The notes under the pieces: model-generated
What the model was told of the DNA's origin: nothing
The model's database searches: none
The model's input: only the letters and a program-made list of their open reading frames with translations
Shown: in pieces, positions 19,542 through 30,785 of the stretch
How positions within the stretch are numbered: position 1 is the stretch's first letter
How the letters are laid out: the number at the start of each line of letters is the position of its first letter
DNA from: Lepas anatifera
Lineage: Eukaryota; Arthropoda; Thecostraca; Lepadidae
Direction: 5' to 3'
DNA: 64,000 bases
Assembly: GCA_034440635.1 (NCBI GenBank)
Contig: JAOTON010001129.1
Location: 434,001 to 498,000, forward strand
Position numbers and translations under genes: made by a program

Positions 19542-20513
19542 GCGGCGCCGTGCCGCCGCGGAGGAGCACCTGTCCACCCTGCCAGACCAGGCCACCTGGG
19601 TCTGGAGTGACGGCTGTGCGGAAGGAGGAGTGAGTGCCGGCGGAGGAGGGGCCCTCATTGTGCTACCCTCTGGGGAGGAGCACCCGGTCACCGCCCCGGC
19701 CGGGAGACTGTGCAGCAGCACGCGCGCCGAGCCCGTCGCCATCCGAGCGGCGCTGGAGAAGCTGCTGGAGATGGGGAGCGCCCCAGCTGAGGGCCACATC
19801 GTCCTCTGCACGGACTCCCAGACTGCTCTGTCGACCCTTGCGAGCGGCGCCGGCGCCCAGAAGACCACGCTGGGCGCGTCGGTGTGGCGCCTTCTCCTCC
19901 AAGCCGCGGCCAGGGGACAGGATACCTTCCTACAGTGGGTCCTGGCCCACTGTGGGCTCCCAGGAAATGAACGTGCGGACGTGTTGGCGAAGGAGGCCTC
20001 CAACCTCCCACAGGAAACCGCGCCTGTGGACGTCCGTAGCCTCACCCGAGCTGTCGACCGCTCCGCCTCCAGGGCCTGGCGATGCTGCTGGTCGGACAGC
20101 CTGTTCAGGCGCGTCATGGGGGACCGGATGCGGACGCCGGTCCTCACCGAGAACCGGGAAGACACCGTGAACGTGCACCAGCTGAGGGCAGGACACTGGG
20201 GACTCTCCCGACAGTACCTGCACCGTATCGGCCGTCTTCCATCCCGCCATTGTCAGCAGTGCGCAGACCCGGCGTGCCTTGCGGTGCGCTGCCTCGTTTG
20301 CCGCGAAGGCCCGGATACACCCGAGCACGTCTTGCTCCGGTGCCCGTGCCTGGCGGGATTGCGGCTCCGCCTTTTCGGCACCATCCATCCGGACCCGGTG
20401 CAGCTCCGGGACGGCGGGGCCGTGGCGGCCTTGGCCCGCAACTACCTGAGACACCGAGAGCCTCTCGGCTACGGCCGGCCGTAGGCCGGCCCGAGGGACT
20501 ACAACAACAACAG
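19542..20513 (+). mobile_element. 5'-truncated I-superclade retrotransposon fragment with RNase H domain
   Basis: An uninterrupted frame to TAG at 20482-20484 encodes an RNase H domain: first Asp in VWSDGCAEGG, Glu in STRAEPVAIRAALE, Asp in LCTDSQTALSTL, and HCGLPGNERADVLAKEA. A C-terminal zinc-binding segment follows (CQQC, CLVC, then HVLLRC). RNase H next to such a Cys/His tail is typical of I, R1, Ingi and related non-LTR elements. The 3' end is an (AAC)n tail ending at 20513, directly followed by the host donor GTACGT. The reverse transcriptase part is absent. It interrupts exon B of host unit 5, so the junctions are defined by comparison with the intact exons. Confidence 0.82.
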
Positions 20514-20559
20514 GTACGTTGTTTTTGCTTAGGTTCTAGCCTTGGATCGCTTAGTCCTC

Positions 20560-20628
20560 GTGAAGCTGATGATTAAGTGAAAGCTGACGTCCTGGCTGAC
20601 ATCTGTATACTTGCCCTCTCTGAGCTTG
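20560..20628 (+). ncRNA. Box C/D snoRNA S4 candidate, copy 3
   Basis: TGATGA 20567-20572 and CTGA 20620-20623 with the guide ACTTGCCCTCT kept, after the inserted RNase H fragment. Confidence 0.48.
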
Positions 20629-20800
20629 TTACATGCATTTAAGCAGCATTGTCTCTGGTTGAGGATGACGGTGGGTATTTAACCCCGCAGATGAGACTGA
20701 GACCTGAGAGGCGTCGGCTGTCGCTTCTTTTGGCGTCTCCAGACCGAGACCAGCGTGTTCCTGTGCTGATAAAGGCTAGTGGGAGAATTTCGATCGCTCC

Positions 20801-23540
20801 TTGGTTTTGTTTTAACTCTGCTTAAGAGCGGAGCTTATTTTCCCGTGGTTTATGTTCAGTTTGTGTTGGTATAGCGATATATCCGTTGTTATGATGACGT
20901 TATCCCTGTCATACTTACGTGATGACGTTATATTAGGCCTGATCGGACTGTGTTGGAGGATAAGCGGTGCGTTGTTGTGACGGCTCTGACCGGCACCGTT
21001 GGGTTCCCCAGGCGGCCGCTGATGTGCGTGCGGCGGGTGGGCACGTCTTCCATCGCTGTGGCTAGCACACCGCCGCACAGTCTCCGGGCGGGGCAGCAGC
21101 CGGAGCGGCCTCTGAAGTGACGACTCTCGATCAGGTCAGTGTTGCATCCCTACCCATTGGGGGTCCGTCTCAGTTCCCAACCAGATCCGTGCTTGTCATT
21201 AAATTTCATCAAGTAATTCAACCAGCGTTCAACTTTTTTGCAAGAGAAAACCATGGACTCTGCTCAAATAAACCCTTGCCAGGGTGTGCGAGGGGGACTT
21301 AGCTTTGCCTCAAGCTTTCTGAGTCGGTTGAAAAGGCGGGTAAGGGGCGCCGCCCCACTGGGCGCAACTTATCGTTGCTATTTTTTGTCATCTTTCTAAA
21401 CAAATCGTATCCGGGTCACCAGGCCGCGTCAGACCTCGTCTCTGAAAATGTGCCAAGTGACAGCAGTGTCACGACTTACCAGCTGCCGAAATCATGGGGT
21501 TGTTCCAGCGCCTCCTTAGAACAAAGATGAGAGTAGCTTAGATGAAGTCAGAGCCGGTGCAAAAACCGGTGTCCGCTGGACCGATTTGGGAGCAGATATC
21601 AGCTGATTGTGCCTGATCCGCGCCAATATGGCGGGCGTGGCGAAGCTATGAAACCAATCGAATCTGATTAAAGCCTCTGATGCTCATTTAATGTATTTTA
21701 GTGAAAGTGTTACACAGAAAAACAACGGAATCAAAACCTTTCGCTGCTCACGAACACCGTTTCTCTCTGTAAACAACTTATTTTAGTTTCTCAATTGAAA
21801 TTCGTGCGCCACAATTGAGCTCCTCTAACATGCTGTGAAAAACCACCTTTCGCTTGAGAGGAGGTTGGATTAGATTTGAGATGAGCTTCGACTAGCTTGG
21901 AGGAAGTTTAAGGAGGCGCTGGACCGGGCGAGAGGAAGTTGGAGAAGCTTTGAGGAGGTTAGATCAGGTTTAAGGAGGCGATGAAACAGGCCCAATGGCT
22001 ATAGTGCCGCCAGCTCCCAGCCTGTTGGAAGGGTATGTTCTGGATCAAGAAAGCGACTGGGGTCAGCAGCGTTTCCAACGGGCTACCACTGCCCGACTGC
22101 ATCCTTATTCGCTGGGCCTAGTGTGGATATCGAAGCGATATATATTACCGTCACGGAATAACTAAGACATCTTCTGAAGCTCCTAATTTTCACACAAAAG
22201 CAGGCTTTTTGAGCACATATGCTAAACAAATTAAGATGGGTTGATTCAACTCGCGGCCTTGACACTGATTCCGATTCTGACACGATTGTTCGAGCAATTG
22301 AACTCTTCGTGAAACCGAAATCCCTAAGTGAAAATATTCAGATCTGATTTCAGGCAAAAATTGGGCCGATTCAGAATTGATTCGAGTCGTGACTGAACAC
22401 GGCTATTGGTGAAAAGCTTATGTTTTAGGGAATATGTATCCGGAGTGTGCTTTCGTGGATAGTGGTAGTGATTTTATTGTTATGTATTAGTTTCCGACGA
22501 AAGTCATGAAACACCAACAAGGTTGTGCCTATCCTGTGATCTCATTGAAAGTCTTCAGATGTTCCAACCATTCAATATTTATATTTTTAGAGACTGTTAT
22601 GTTCTAAGAGTATGATAAAGTCCACCATACAATTTTTCAAAAGTTGTGGATGAGGCCCATGCCATTCTATACAGGAAGGACGAGTTCAATCTCTTCAGCA
22701 AACCTATCATAGCGAAGGTATTGTTCTGAACCTCCCAGGAGGGAATGAAGCATAGTCGGACCTCCAACGCAGTTCCAATGCTTCATATTTTTGTCTGTTT
22801 TATTCGATCTACATAAGGATTATTTTACTGCGCATTTTGTTTTGTGTGACTAAAGCGTTAACATTTCGGCAAATCCATCCAAATAGTTCTGATTTCTATG
22901 CTAGGTTTTTCTTAGTTGTTTCATCGTTGAGGGAATAACTACTGAAAACCTAGCGTATAAATTGGCGAAATATCAGTATTTGAGACTTGATCCTGTTTTT
23001 ACTTTTTCGGCTTTGAGGGAAATGTTGATTTTCACCATAAACATGGTTTGCGAATATATAGTCCGAAAAAGCCAAGCCATAGATCCGCGCGTAAGAAATG
23101 TATTATCTCAGAACTAGAATAAAATCTCGTATTAATTTATGAAAAATCAGAGTCTGAATTTTAGGTAAAATCAGCCTATTGCAAATAATTTGGAGAATAT
23201 AGCAGGGGGAAACATGCGGGGTGGCCGCAATCCGACCTTGGCAGGACTAGGATTGGGTGAAGAAGCAGAAATTAGACTGGAAGAGTTGGCACGCACAGCA
23301 GTCTCCGTTCGTGTACCTATGTGTTAATCGCCCGTATGCCGCTACTGGATACCACGCCGGTCTTCTTCCCACAATTCGTTCCATCCTGAGAAAAGTGCAC
23401 AGGCCACCCTAACCCTGCGATGCGTCCGCTGCAGATGCGCCAGTCCCATCCGACAACGGGATGGGTCCACTCCAGCGTGCCTCTCCATCATGTGAAGGTA
23501 ATTGGAATTATTCGTCGCCCAAATGGCGCCAATCTTCTTA
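20801..23540. other. No gene recognised
   Basis: About 2.7 kb without a supportable coding region or RNA gene on either strand. The stretch 21870-21990 is purine-rich with repeated AGGAGG-type runs. The open frames here are short and look random. Confidence 0.5.
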
Positions 23541-23547
23541 CGATCAT

Positions 23548-25515
23548 GATTGTATTGTATTGTATTATACTTGAGAACATCCAACTATTTGGTTTTTCAT
23601 GTGTCGCGTCAATAGTCACAAAACACACGATATAAAAAACATACGGTTAAAAGGATGATGTAAAAAATAGCATAGATACATTCTCACACGCGCGCGTGCA
23701 ATCTATGGAAAATTTCTTAGGTGTGCGTGCAGACGCCGTTTGAAACTGGTTGATTGACTGTTTTTTAATACGCAGTGGCAGTCGGTTATAATATTGCACA
23801 ATCCGGTAACTAAATCGTCTCCTTCCGCTCTCTGTTCTAATTGGTGGTAATATATACAAACTGTCTCGGGGCGTGACGGCTCCCGTGGGGTTCTGCCTAG
23901 TGATGAGTTTGTTTGATATGTGTGGTTTTCGACTATCAATGATGCGTCTCAAAAGACAAACAGCGTGGTACAGGCCGGTATTACGCGCCGAATGCCACTT
24001 CAAACCCCTTAACACGCGCATTGACGGGGTCTGAGCCACCTTCGCATTGACGGGGGGCGGGTACCTGCCCCCCCCTAAGATCTCGAGAACCACGGTAGGT
24101 AGCGAAAAACGGTAAACGGCGTTGGGCTGCCCATCCACTTCTCCATCGAAAACATTCGAACCATTTTTTTGTCAGGTCACATTTAAGGTCACGAGAGGTC
24201 AAAACATCCCCGTCATAGGGATAAAATGTAAATTCAGTTTTTTTTCGGCCATGAAATCTGAACAAGTAAAGATAGAGCAAAACAACTTGAACTATATGAA
24301 TTCTCTTAGCAAGCCGAATCGAATGATATATAATTTGACCTTGCTAGGTAAAATCAAGGATTTGACCTGACCTGAGGTCAGGTCAGGGTCAAATTATATA
24401 AAATGCATGTCATTAGAACTGCAAAGCTCAGGCGAGTCTAGTGCAGCTAAAATAAATGCTCTATCACCATCCGTTACTGAGTTATTCCGTAAAAACCATT
24501 TTTCCCATGTATTTCCAATGGAGAGGTCATGCCTCGTACCTGACCTTAGGTCATCGATATCAAAAATACCGGAACATATTTTAGAGAACTCGGTGGGGCC
24601 ATTATGTGATGTGAGTTTCAATCGGATAAGTTCACCCTGCTCCGACTTATGCTATCTTAAACTTTTTTTGAGGTCGGGTCTCTTGACCTGTACTGGTGAC
24701 CTGACCTGAGATGGCCTAACCTTAAAATTTTCACAGAAGTTGTAAAAATGATGAGGGAAAAGGTATACCAAGTACGGCGGCGCTACGCGCCGCCGGTTTT
24801 CTACTGTCTCTGAAAAACCCGAGGGGGCGGGTACCCGCCCCCGTCAATGCGCGTGTTAAAACATCGCTAATATGATCACTTCGCCTTTTTCCGGAAATAA
24901 TCCTAGCACAGAAGTTAATCTTCTGGACACGCGTCATACCACGCTCAGAACAGTTCCCATAAACACTGATGCAGTAGCGTACATTGGACAGGACAAGTGC
25001 GTTGACGATTCGTGGCATGAGTCCACGTGGCAGGGAATGTTTCACATGGCTGAGTCCGACTAAAAAACCGGTACATTTTCGAACGAGATTGTTGATATGG
25101 GGTTCGTAGGTAAGGTGGCGATCCATAATAAGCCCGATGTTTTTACAGTATCCGATTCTTCAATAGTCGTACCTTGCACCGACAGTGATTTTTGGCATGT
25201 TTTTGAGCATCTGTTTTGTTCCTAATACGAGAAGTTGTGTTTTTGTCGCGTTCAGTCTCATGTGATTTTGCCTGAACCAATTGAAGAGTGTTTCCAATAC
25301 TGAATGCGTTTTCGTAGTCAAATCTGAAAACTGATTTTTCCAGAAATAAGAATTTGGGTATCGTCTGCATACTGGATTATTTTAGCGTCCTCTTTTAGGT
25401 AGAGGCCTAGATCATTGGAGAAGATGTTGTATAAGAGCGGGCCAAGACATGTCCCCTGATATACGCCCATGGGGCTGGCGAGTCGATCAGAAAGTACAGG
25501 GTGTGGCGTAAACAC
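23548..25515 (-). mobile_element. CR1/Jockey-like non-LTR retrotransposon, 5'-truncated, split by a TTAA element
   Basis: Reading down the minus strand, 25515-25320 gives GVYQGTCLGPLLYNIFSNDL and the catalytic YADD; 25126-24865 gives the thumb region DRHLTYEPHINNLVRKC and VLSNVRYCISVYG. After the 24009-24859 insertion it resumes with RGLKWHSARN, ending near GRRRFSYRIVQYYNRLPLRIK. An (AATAC)n-type 3' tail lies at about 23548-23562. A frameshift separates the catalytic and thumb segments, so it is dead. The 5' end abuts the mariner relic. Confidence 0.82.
24009..24859. mobile_element. TTAA-flanked non-autonomous DNA element, copy 2 (complete)
   Basis: 843 bp between TTAA at 24009-24012 and TTAA at 24856-24859. 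Termini CACGCGCATTGACGGGG and its inverse. Removing the element and one TTAA restores the reading frame of the host RT (ISDV-LRGLKW), so the insertion boundaries are exact. No coding capacity. The interior has many AGGTCA/TGACCT motifs, among them the near-palindrome TGACCTGACCTGAGGTCAGG at 24364-24383. Confidence 0.9.
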
Positions 25516-25610
25516 TTACCCATCGAATTTCTCCATTTTTGGAAAATTACAAGAGACAATTTCTTTTCAGCACATATATTTGTCACACTCTACTCGTGTC
25601 TTCTGAAACA

Positions 25611-26560
25611 CTAAGCCTCAATGTGGCCCCCTTTTGCCCGGACCACGGCCTTCAGACGTGATGCCACTGATGCACAGGAATGCCGCACCACTTCTTCGTC
25701 CAGATTGGACCAGGCCGTGGCCAGAGCGGCCTTCAGGGCCGGGACGCTTCCGTAGGACACCTTCGAAACATCAGTCAAGAATGGACCATACGGCGAAGTC
25801 CATCGGGTTCAGATCTAGGCTGGAGGGAGGCCACAAGTCTTTATCCCAGAAACCACTGAAGTTTTCCTTGCACCACTTCTGGGTGACTTTTGATGTGCGA
25901 GCCGGTGCACCGTCTTGGGTGGAGATAGATCGGTCGCCGAATGTTTCCCTGACCCACGGGAGCACTTTGTCCTCCAGCATTTCCAGGTAAACCCCACTGT
26001 TGACCTTCACTCCCTCTTCGATGAAGACCAGGGGGACTTGGTGCCGTCTGATGCAACAGCGGCCCACACCATGACTCCTGACGGCGAAAATGCACCCGAC
26101 TGCCCTCTGGAAGGTCATGTGGGCTAGCAGCATAGACCCTGTCATTCTGGGAGTTGGTGACTACCTGGACAGAATATTTTTTAAATGAATATTTTTTCGT
26201 CGAACCAGACGAACGCTCGGTCACCGGCCCGATCCATCTCCTCCAACATCTTCTTCGCCCTGTTTAGACGTTTCGTCTTCGAAGCTGCCGAAATTAGGTG
26301 CCGATGCTGCATTTTGTAGGGCCTAAATCCCAGATCCTCTTTAACGATCCGTCTCACCGATATTTCTGAAATCTGAACGCTTTTGGCAGTTTGCCGCATG
26401 CTCCTGCGTGGATTCCGTTGCACCCTCTTCTTGATGGCCTTCACGATGGCGTTGGTGCGAGCAGATCGGCTGCGGCCAGGGATCGGCTTGCTCTTAGTTG
26501 TACTAGTCCGTTGGTTAGGAGTGGACAGAAAGGATACGGGTGGAAAGGCATGGATACACA
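25611..26560 (-). pseudogene. DD37D mariner-type transposase remnant
   Basis: The minus strand encodes a Tc1/mariner (IS630) transposase. An N-terminal helix-turn-helix region contains RRSMRQTAKSVQISEISVRRIV. The catalytic residues are Asp in WFDEKIF, Asp in STQDGAPARTS and Asp in LNPMDFAVW. I count 37 residues between the second and third, the spacing of the DD37D (maT-like) group. It ends GGHIEA with a stop at 25611-25613. At least two frame changes (around 26200 and 26000) break the gene. Clear terminal inverted repeats were not found. Confidence 0.82.
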
Positions 26561-26799
26561 AGGAAATAAGGAAAGAAGAGGAAAAGGAACAATGAGTGGG
26601 ATGGGAATTGAAGTTAGAAGGGCTAAGATAGGATGAGGATGGCAGTCTCGATTTGGCCCATCCAGTGTCCCAAAACCTGGGGTGCTGGGTGCAGAACGAC
26701 ACCCAGTCAAGCAGAATTTTCCACTCACTTTTATATTGTTTTGCTGAATTTTCCACTCACTTCCAACAATACTTACTACTATTTAATTTTACCCAAAAA

Positions 26800-28035
26800 T
26801 GCTTACTACAAAGGCCAGCTCCATTGCCTCCTCTACCAACGCCCACTGGAAAAAGAGCAGCAGAATCGACTAGAAGATCGCCAAATTAACTCGGCACTTT
26901 TGCGCTTCTTTCACTTTTCTGTAAGAAAATCTGGCGATTTCTATTCAGAGTATGACTCCGGTAGCCTCACAACAAGTTTTTCTGGAGCACTGTCGGACTT
27001 CTTATCCAAACCACAAGCTCTTTTATACGGATGGATCCAAGGGTCAGGACGGTGTCGGATGTGCCTTTGTAAGTGAGGATGTTGCGAGGTGTTTCACTCT
27101 TCCGCCCGCTGCTTCGGTTTTCACTGCGGAGTTATATGCCATTCTACGCTGCGTGGACGCCATTCTTTTATCGAGACAGCTCCGATGTGTTATATTCACC
27201 GACTCTCTATCTTCGCTACAGGCCCTCGAGTGTTTTGGAACCAAGTCGTCATCGTCATTTTACTTAGATGAAATCAGACACAGAATTCACCGAACGCATG
27301 CCAAGAAAAAGGTAATACTAGCCCGGGTCCCCAGTCACTCAGGTATCGTTGGAAACGAGCGCGCCGATCTCGCTGCAAATCAGGCAGCACAAGACACTGT
27401 ACCATCGGGCCTTCGGATCCCGTGCTCTGACTGGTTCCCACATATTCGAAAACACGTTACTAAATTATGGCAGGACAGGTGGGATACGGACCCAAAGGGT
27501 CAAAGGCTTCAGGCCCTGAAACCGCTGATCGGTAAACGCTTCTCAGGTTCTGCTAGTTCAAGGAGAGAGGAGGTGATCCTCTCTAGGCTCCGCATTGGCC
27601 ACACCCACGCAACACATTCTTTTTTACTTTGTAGAGATGTCCCGCCGGAGTGTGCTCGCTGTGGGGAGCGCCTGTCTGTGCGCCATGTTCTCGTGGACTG
27701 TCGAGATTTTGAGGTTGAAAGACAGCGATACTTTCACGGGTCGCCTTCACTGTAATCACTGCTTGGAGAGCATCCAGCCGTGGACTTTGCGGCTATTGCT
27801 GCTTTTTTAAAGTGTCTCATTTAATGTCATTTACTCACCATCTTAGGACGTGATCCCCTGCGTTTTCACTCGTTGACTTGTTGAAGCATGTGCAGTTTAT
27901 TTACATTTTACCCTTGACACACTTTTAGCCCTGTGAGATGCTGAAACTATATTGTATATATCTTGTCTAGTGTTATGGGCGCCACATGACCATTGTTGTC
28001 GGCGCGCTCTTAAACACCAACGATGATGATGATTG
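26800..28035 (+). mobile_element. I-superclade element 3' fragment with RNase H
   Basis: A 267-residue open frame (26952-27755) encodes the RNase H domain: FYTDGSKGQDGVGCAF, FTAELYAIL, IFTDSLSSLQAL, VPSHSGIVGNERADLAANQA. The C-terminal Cys/His motif is PPECARCGERLSVRHVLVDC. The 3' UTR ends GGCGCGCTCTTAAACACCAA and a short GAT repeat near 28021-28032, the same end as other copies here. The RNase H frame is undamaged, but RT and endonuclease are missing. Confidence 0.85.
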
Positions 28036-28379
28036 TGATCTCAAAATATAGTTCTGATTTTGAGAGTCTGCTTTAATAGGATCTATTTTTGAAATAGTTA
28101 TATGTAATCAAACTAACCACCAACTGATATAAAAGGAACAAAAATCACAAATTGATGCGCTCATCAATTCTCCGAAATGTATCCCAGCGTTTTTTTCGCC
28201 GAGGCGTCATCTGGCTACCTCCAATTGTAATAAGGTCGGGCGCTCCCTAGGACCTTCTTCCTCCACGGCGCGTGCTAAGCATGCGCCCTGGAGGGACCTC
28301 GGGGAGACAACATGCACTTTGTTGATAAGATCCCGTGTTGGTTTGGGAGATCCCGCATTCATTTGAAACTCACAGACAA
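28036..28379. other. No gene recognised
   Basis: Spacer between the retroelement 3' end and the distal snoRNA module. Nothing supportable seen. Confidence 0.4.
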
Positions 28380-28470
28380 TAGTAATGATGATCGACTACC
28401 TTCACTCGCCGTGCTGAAGTTGATGTCTCTGGCGCTCACTTGGAATTATGCCTGCGGTTGGCTCTGATGT
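28380..28470 (+). ncRNA. Box C/D snoRNA S2, distal diverged copy
   Basis: C ATGATGA 28385-28391, the guide CCTTCACTCGCCGTG with D' CTGA 28414-28417, a C'-like TGATGT 28421-28426 and a D CTGA at 28463-28466. Guide and D' are identical to the main array while flanks are unrelated in detail. The longer C'-D interval is unusual. Confidence 0.55.
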
Positions 28471-28499
28471 TGCCGTGCTTGACGAATATCATTTCGCAG

Positions 28500-28560
28500 G
28501 GTGGCTCGCCCAGCTGGTGGAGGATGACCAAAACTTGGAAAGCGTTGGGACGCACGCCAG
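28500..28560 (+). other. Predicted exon of distal snoRNA host module
   Basis: Acceptor TCATTTCGCAG ends at 28499 and donor GTACGT starts at 28561. It lies between the S2 and U18-like copies, the place of exon E in the main array. Confidence 0.55.
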
Positions 28561-28632
28561 GTACGTACGCTTTAAGAGGCTACGATCCAAGTTGATCAAT
28601 ACTAGTCAATACTAGTCAAGAAACCACTGTAC

Positions 28633-28694
28633 AGCGCTGTGATGACTTTGGTTCCGTGTTACTGATCTATGACGACCACAACCGCCTGAGTGTG
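28633..28694 (+). ncRNA. U18-like box C/D snoRNA, distal copy 1
   Basis: C GTGATGA 28639-28645, guide TTTGGTTCCGTGTTA, D' CTGA 28662-28665, D CTGA 28686-28689. It lies between predicted exons 28500-28560 and 28756-28798. The second guide differs fully from the main-array copies. Confidence 0.62.
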
Positions 28695-28755
28695 CCGCAC
28701 TGTGAAGCTCGCCGGCCTCATCCATGCCCAGTTTAAGCCGATTGGACTATTTCAG

Positions 28756-28798
28756 GTTGTCTTCGCTGGGGTGACGGGCCTGCGCTCAGCCGGTTCAC
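28756..28798 (+). other. Predicted exon of distal snoRNA host module
   Basis: Acceptor GACTATTTCAG ends at 28755 and donor GTAAGT starts at 28799. Short, GC-rich and non-repetitive, like exons of the main array. Confidence 0.55.
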
Positions 28799-29329
28799 GT
28801 AAGTGTTTCTGGTTTGATGGGGATGCAACATCTGTCTTAAGCAGTCTACTTCACCACCCCCCAGAGGGTGGACATGAGATACTTCTCTAGAATTCTGGGG
28901 ATTTTGAAGGTTCCATTTCTGGTTCTAACAGTTTTTTGGCAGCAAAATTTAACATGTAATTCCAAGGGGACTGTTTGCAGGGGTTTGGGGCACGGGCCAG
29001 TGGGGAAATGTAAGTGGTGCTTAAGGGTATGTTTTGTATTTTTGGTATGTAAAATTGATTAGGCTATCTTCTGGGTGCAGTTTTTAGTCTCTAAAGCGCT
29101 TATATAACAAGGAAAATCCACAATGAACTTCATGCTAATTCCTTCAGAATTCTGTTTCAAACGTTTCAATTACCCAATCAAAACGCTGCATTCTACCTTA
29201 TGCTAGCAAAATCAAAGTTATCTTGAACAAAACCCTTCAAAATACTACCATACCCTCAACATGCTGCCAAATCAGGCAGTGAGCTGGCTGTCATGTCCGA
29301 ACCGTATCTATAGGAACCGTGACCCCCCT

Positions 29330-29384
29330 CTCCCATGATGACCTTTGGATCCGTGTTACTGAACGTCTGACGATGCTGATCCAC
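29330..29384 (+). ncRNA. U18-like box C/D snoRNA, distal copy 2 (weak)
   Basis: C ATGATGA 29335-29341, guide CTTTGGATCCGTGTTA, D' CTGA 29359-29362, possible D CTGA 29376-29379. The guide keeps CCGTGTTACTGA with an A in place of the extra T. The spacing is short and the D box uncertain. Confidence 0.4.
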
Positions 29385-30785
29385 TTAGGGTTGAGCCTTT
29401 CGCTGGAGCACGTGCGTGATGGAGCGGTAGCCAACGTGCGGTGTTCACGGTCCACAGGGGGAGCCGCGTGTGGCAGGGACCGGCTATCACTGGCGTCCAC
29501 ATGAAGCCTGCGTGTGACTGGTCGCTCGTCTGAAGTCGACAGCAACCACCACCGCTTCACCATTGTCCTGGCGCCAAGAGCACCAACTCAGCCCAGACTT
29601 CTCTGGAAGAGGTTGCTCGAAACTCGTGGTTTCGGTGACGGGTGCGAATATAATCACATTTATTGGATTCTTTGGCGTTTGATGTTTGCGTCGTAGGAAC
29701 TACTATCACCGGCGATATATGTCTAGTGAGTCGGAAGGAGATAGCACAAATGCAGCCCCCTCCAACAGCGAGCGCAGATCACCGGATGTGACGTCACACC
29801 TCGTAGCATATAACATGGGAAAATTAAATATCCAAATTTTTGCAAAAAGAGGCCCAAAATCGAAGATGAAATGCTTATTCATTGTTTTTAGGGTAACCTT
29901 AAGTACCATGTATTCTCACAAATTCTAAAGCGGGCAGTGCCATTAGCAGCAGTTTGTCCACGACTCAAAGGTGAAGGAATTCCTCCACACCCGTGGGATG
30001 TCACTCGAGCGTGGAGGAATCCCTCTTGAACGTACCTTTAAGTAAAGGTAACTTGGCACAAATAGTTGTTTCAGTTTCGGTAACCTCTTGTTAGCCATAT
30101 CCGAAACCAGTTTTTGCGGGACATTTATCGATCTGTTTTTTGCCAATAACCACTAACGTAGCCCGAAAGTCGTGCTTTGCAAGGGCCCTGATGGAGCTGC
30201 TATTGCTCGTGGTTTTTGCTTGTTGGAGAGAAGTGGGGCACTGACCCGAAATTTAGGTTTTTCGTGAAAATCACCGTAAGCATGGTAACTTAAACCTACC
30301 AAAGGTTAATTTCTACATCCCAAGATCTGAGGTGCTTTGATCTAGTTGGGAAGGGTGTTCCGACGTTACTGCGAGGATTATGCGACCTTAGTTTACGCGT
30401 CGATAAATTGCTTGTACGCGACCTATTTCTACATAAGTTCAACGGTGCTAGGTTCTGAGGGAGGCATCCATGTGTTCTTAGATGTTATCTGTAGCCTGCT
30501 TGATATTCGCGAGCTCTAGCGGTTTCAGGGGCTCACAGATAACGGAATCCGCCTAATTTCGTTTTTCCTTAAAAAGATAGTGTTTGCTATTCAAGCCAGT
30601 GTCAACGCTTAAGTGGTGGGGTTATATTTTCCTTCGTTTGTCTCCCGCGAATACCCATTGGACGATACATGCCTTTAATTGCATCGTATTGTATTGTTAT
30701 TGTAAGTAGTCCTACGACGCTCAGTAAACAACTACGTACTAAAATGCGGGATAATGTTGACTCCCGCAGAAACCAATACCCATAC
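29385..30785. other. No gene recognised
   Basis: Non-coding sequence without recognisable gene or repeat family. A TATTGTATTGTTATTG run near 30690 resembles tails of the CR1-like elements in this window. Confidence 0.4.

Larger units (their letters stand above)
19290..20800 (+). repeat. snoRNA host gene unit 5 (partial, disrupted)
   Basis: It contains S1, an exon B split by a retrotransposon fragment, S4, and an exon-C-like segment starting at 20691 after AACCCCGCAG. The exon-C-like segment has no clear donor. The original exon B acceptor (CTCACAG) is changed and TTTGCAG ending at 19467 may replace it. Interval 18900-19290 shows no recognisable gene. Confidence 0.65.
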
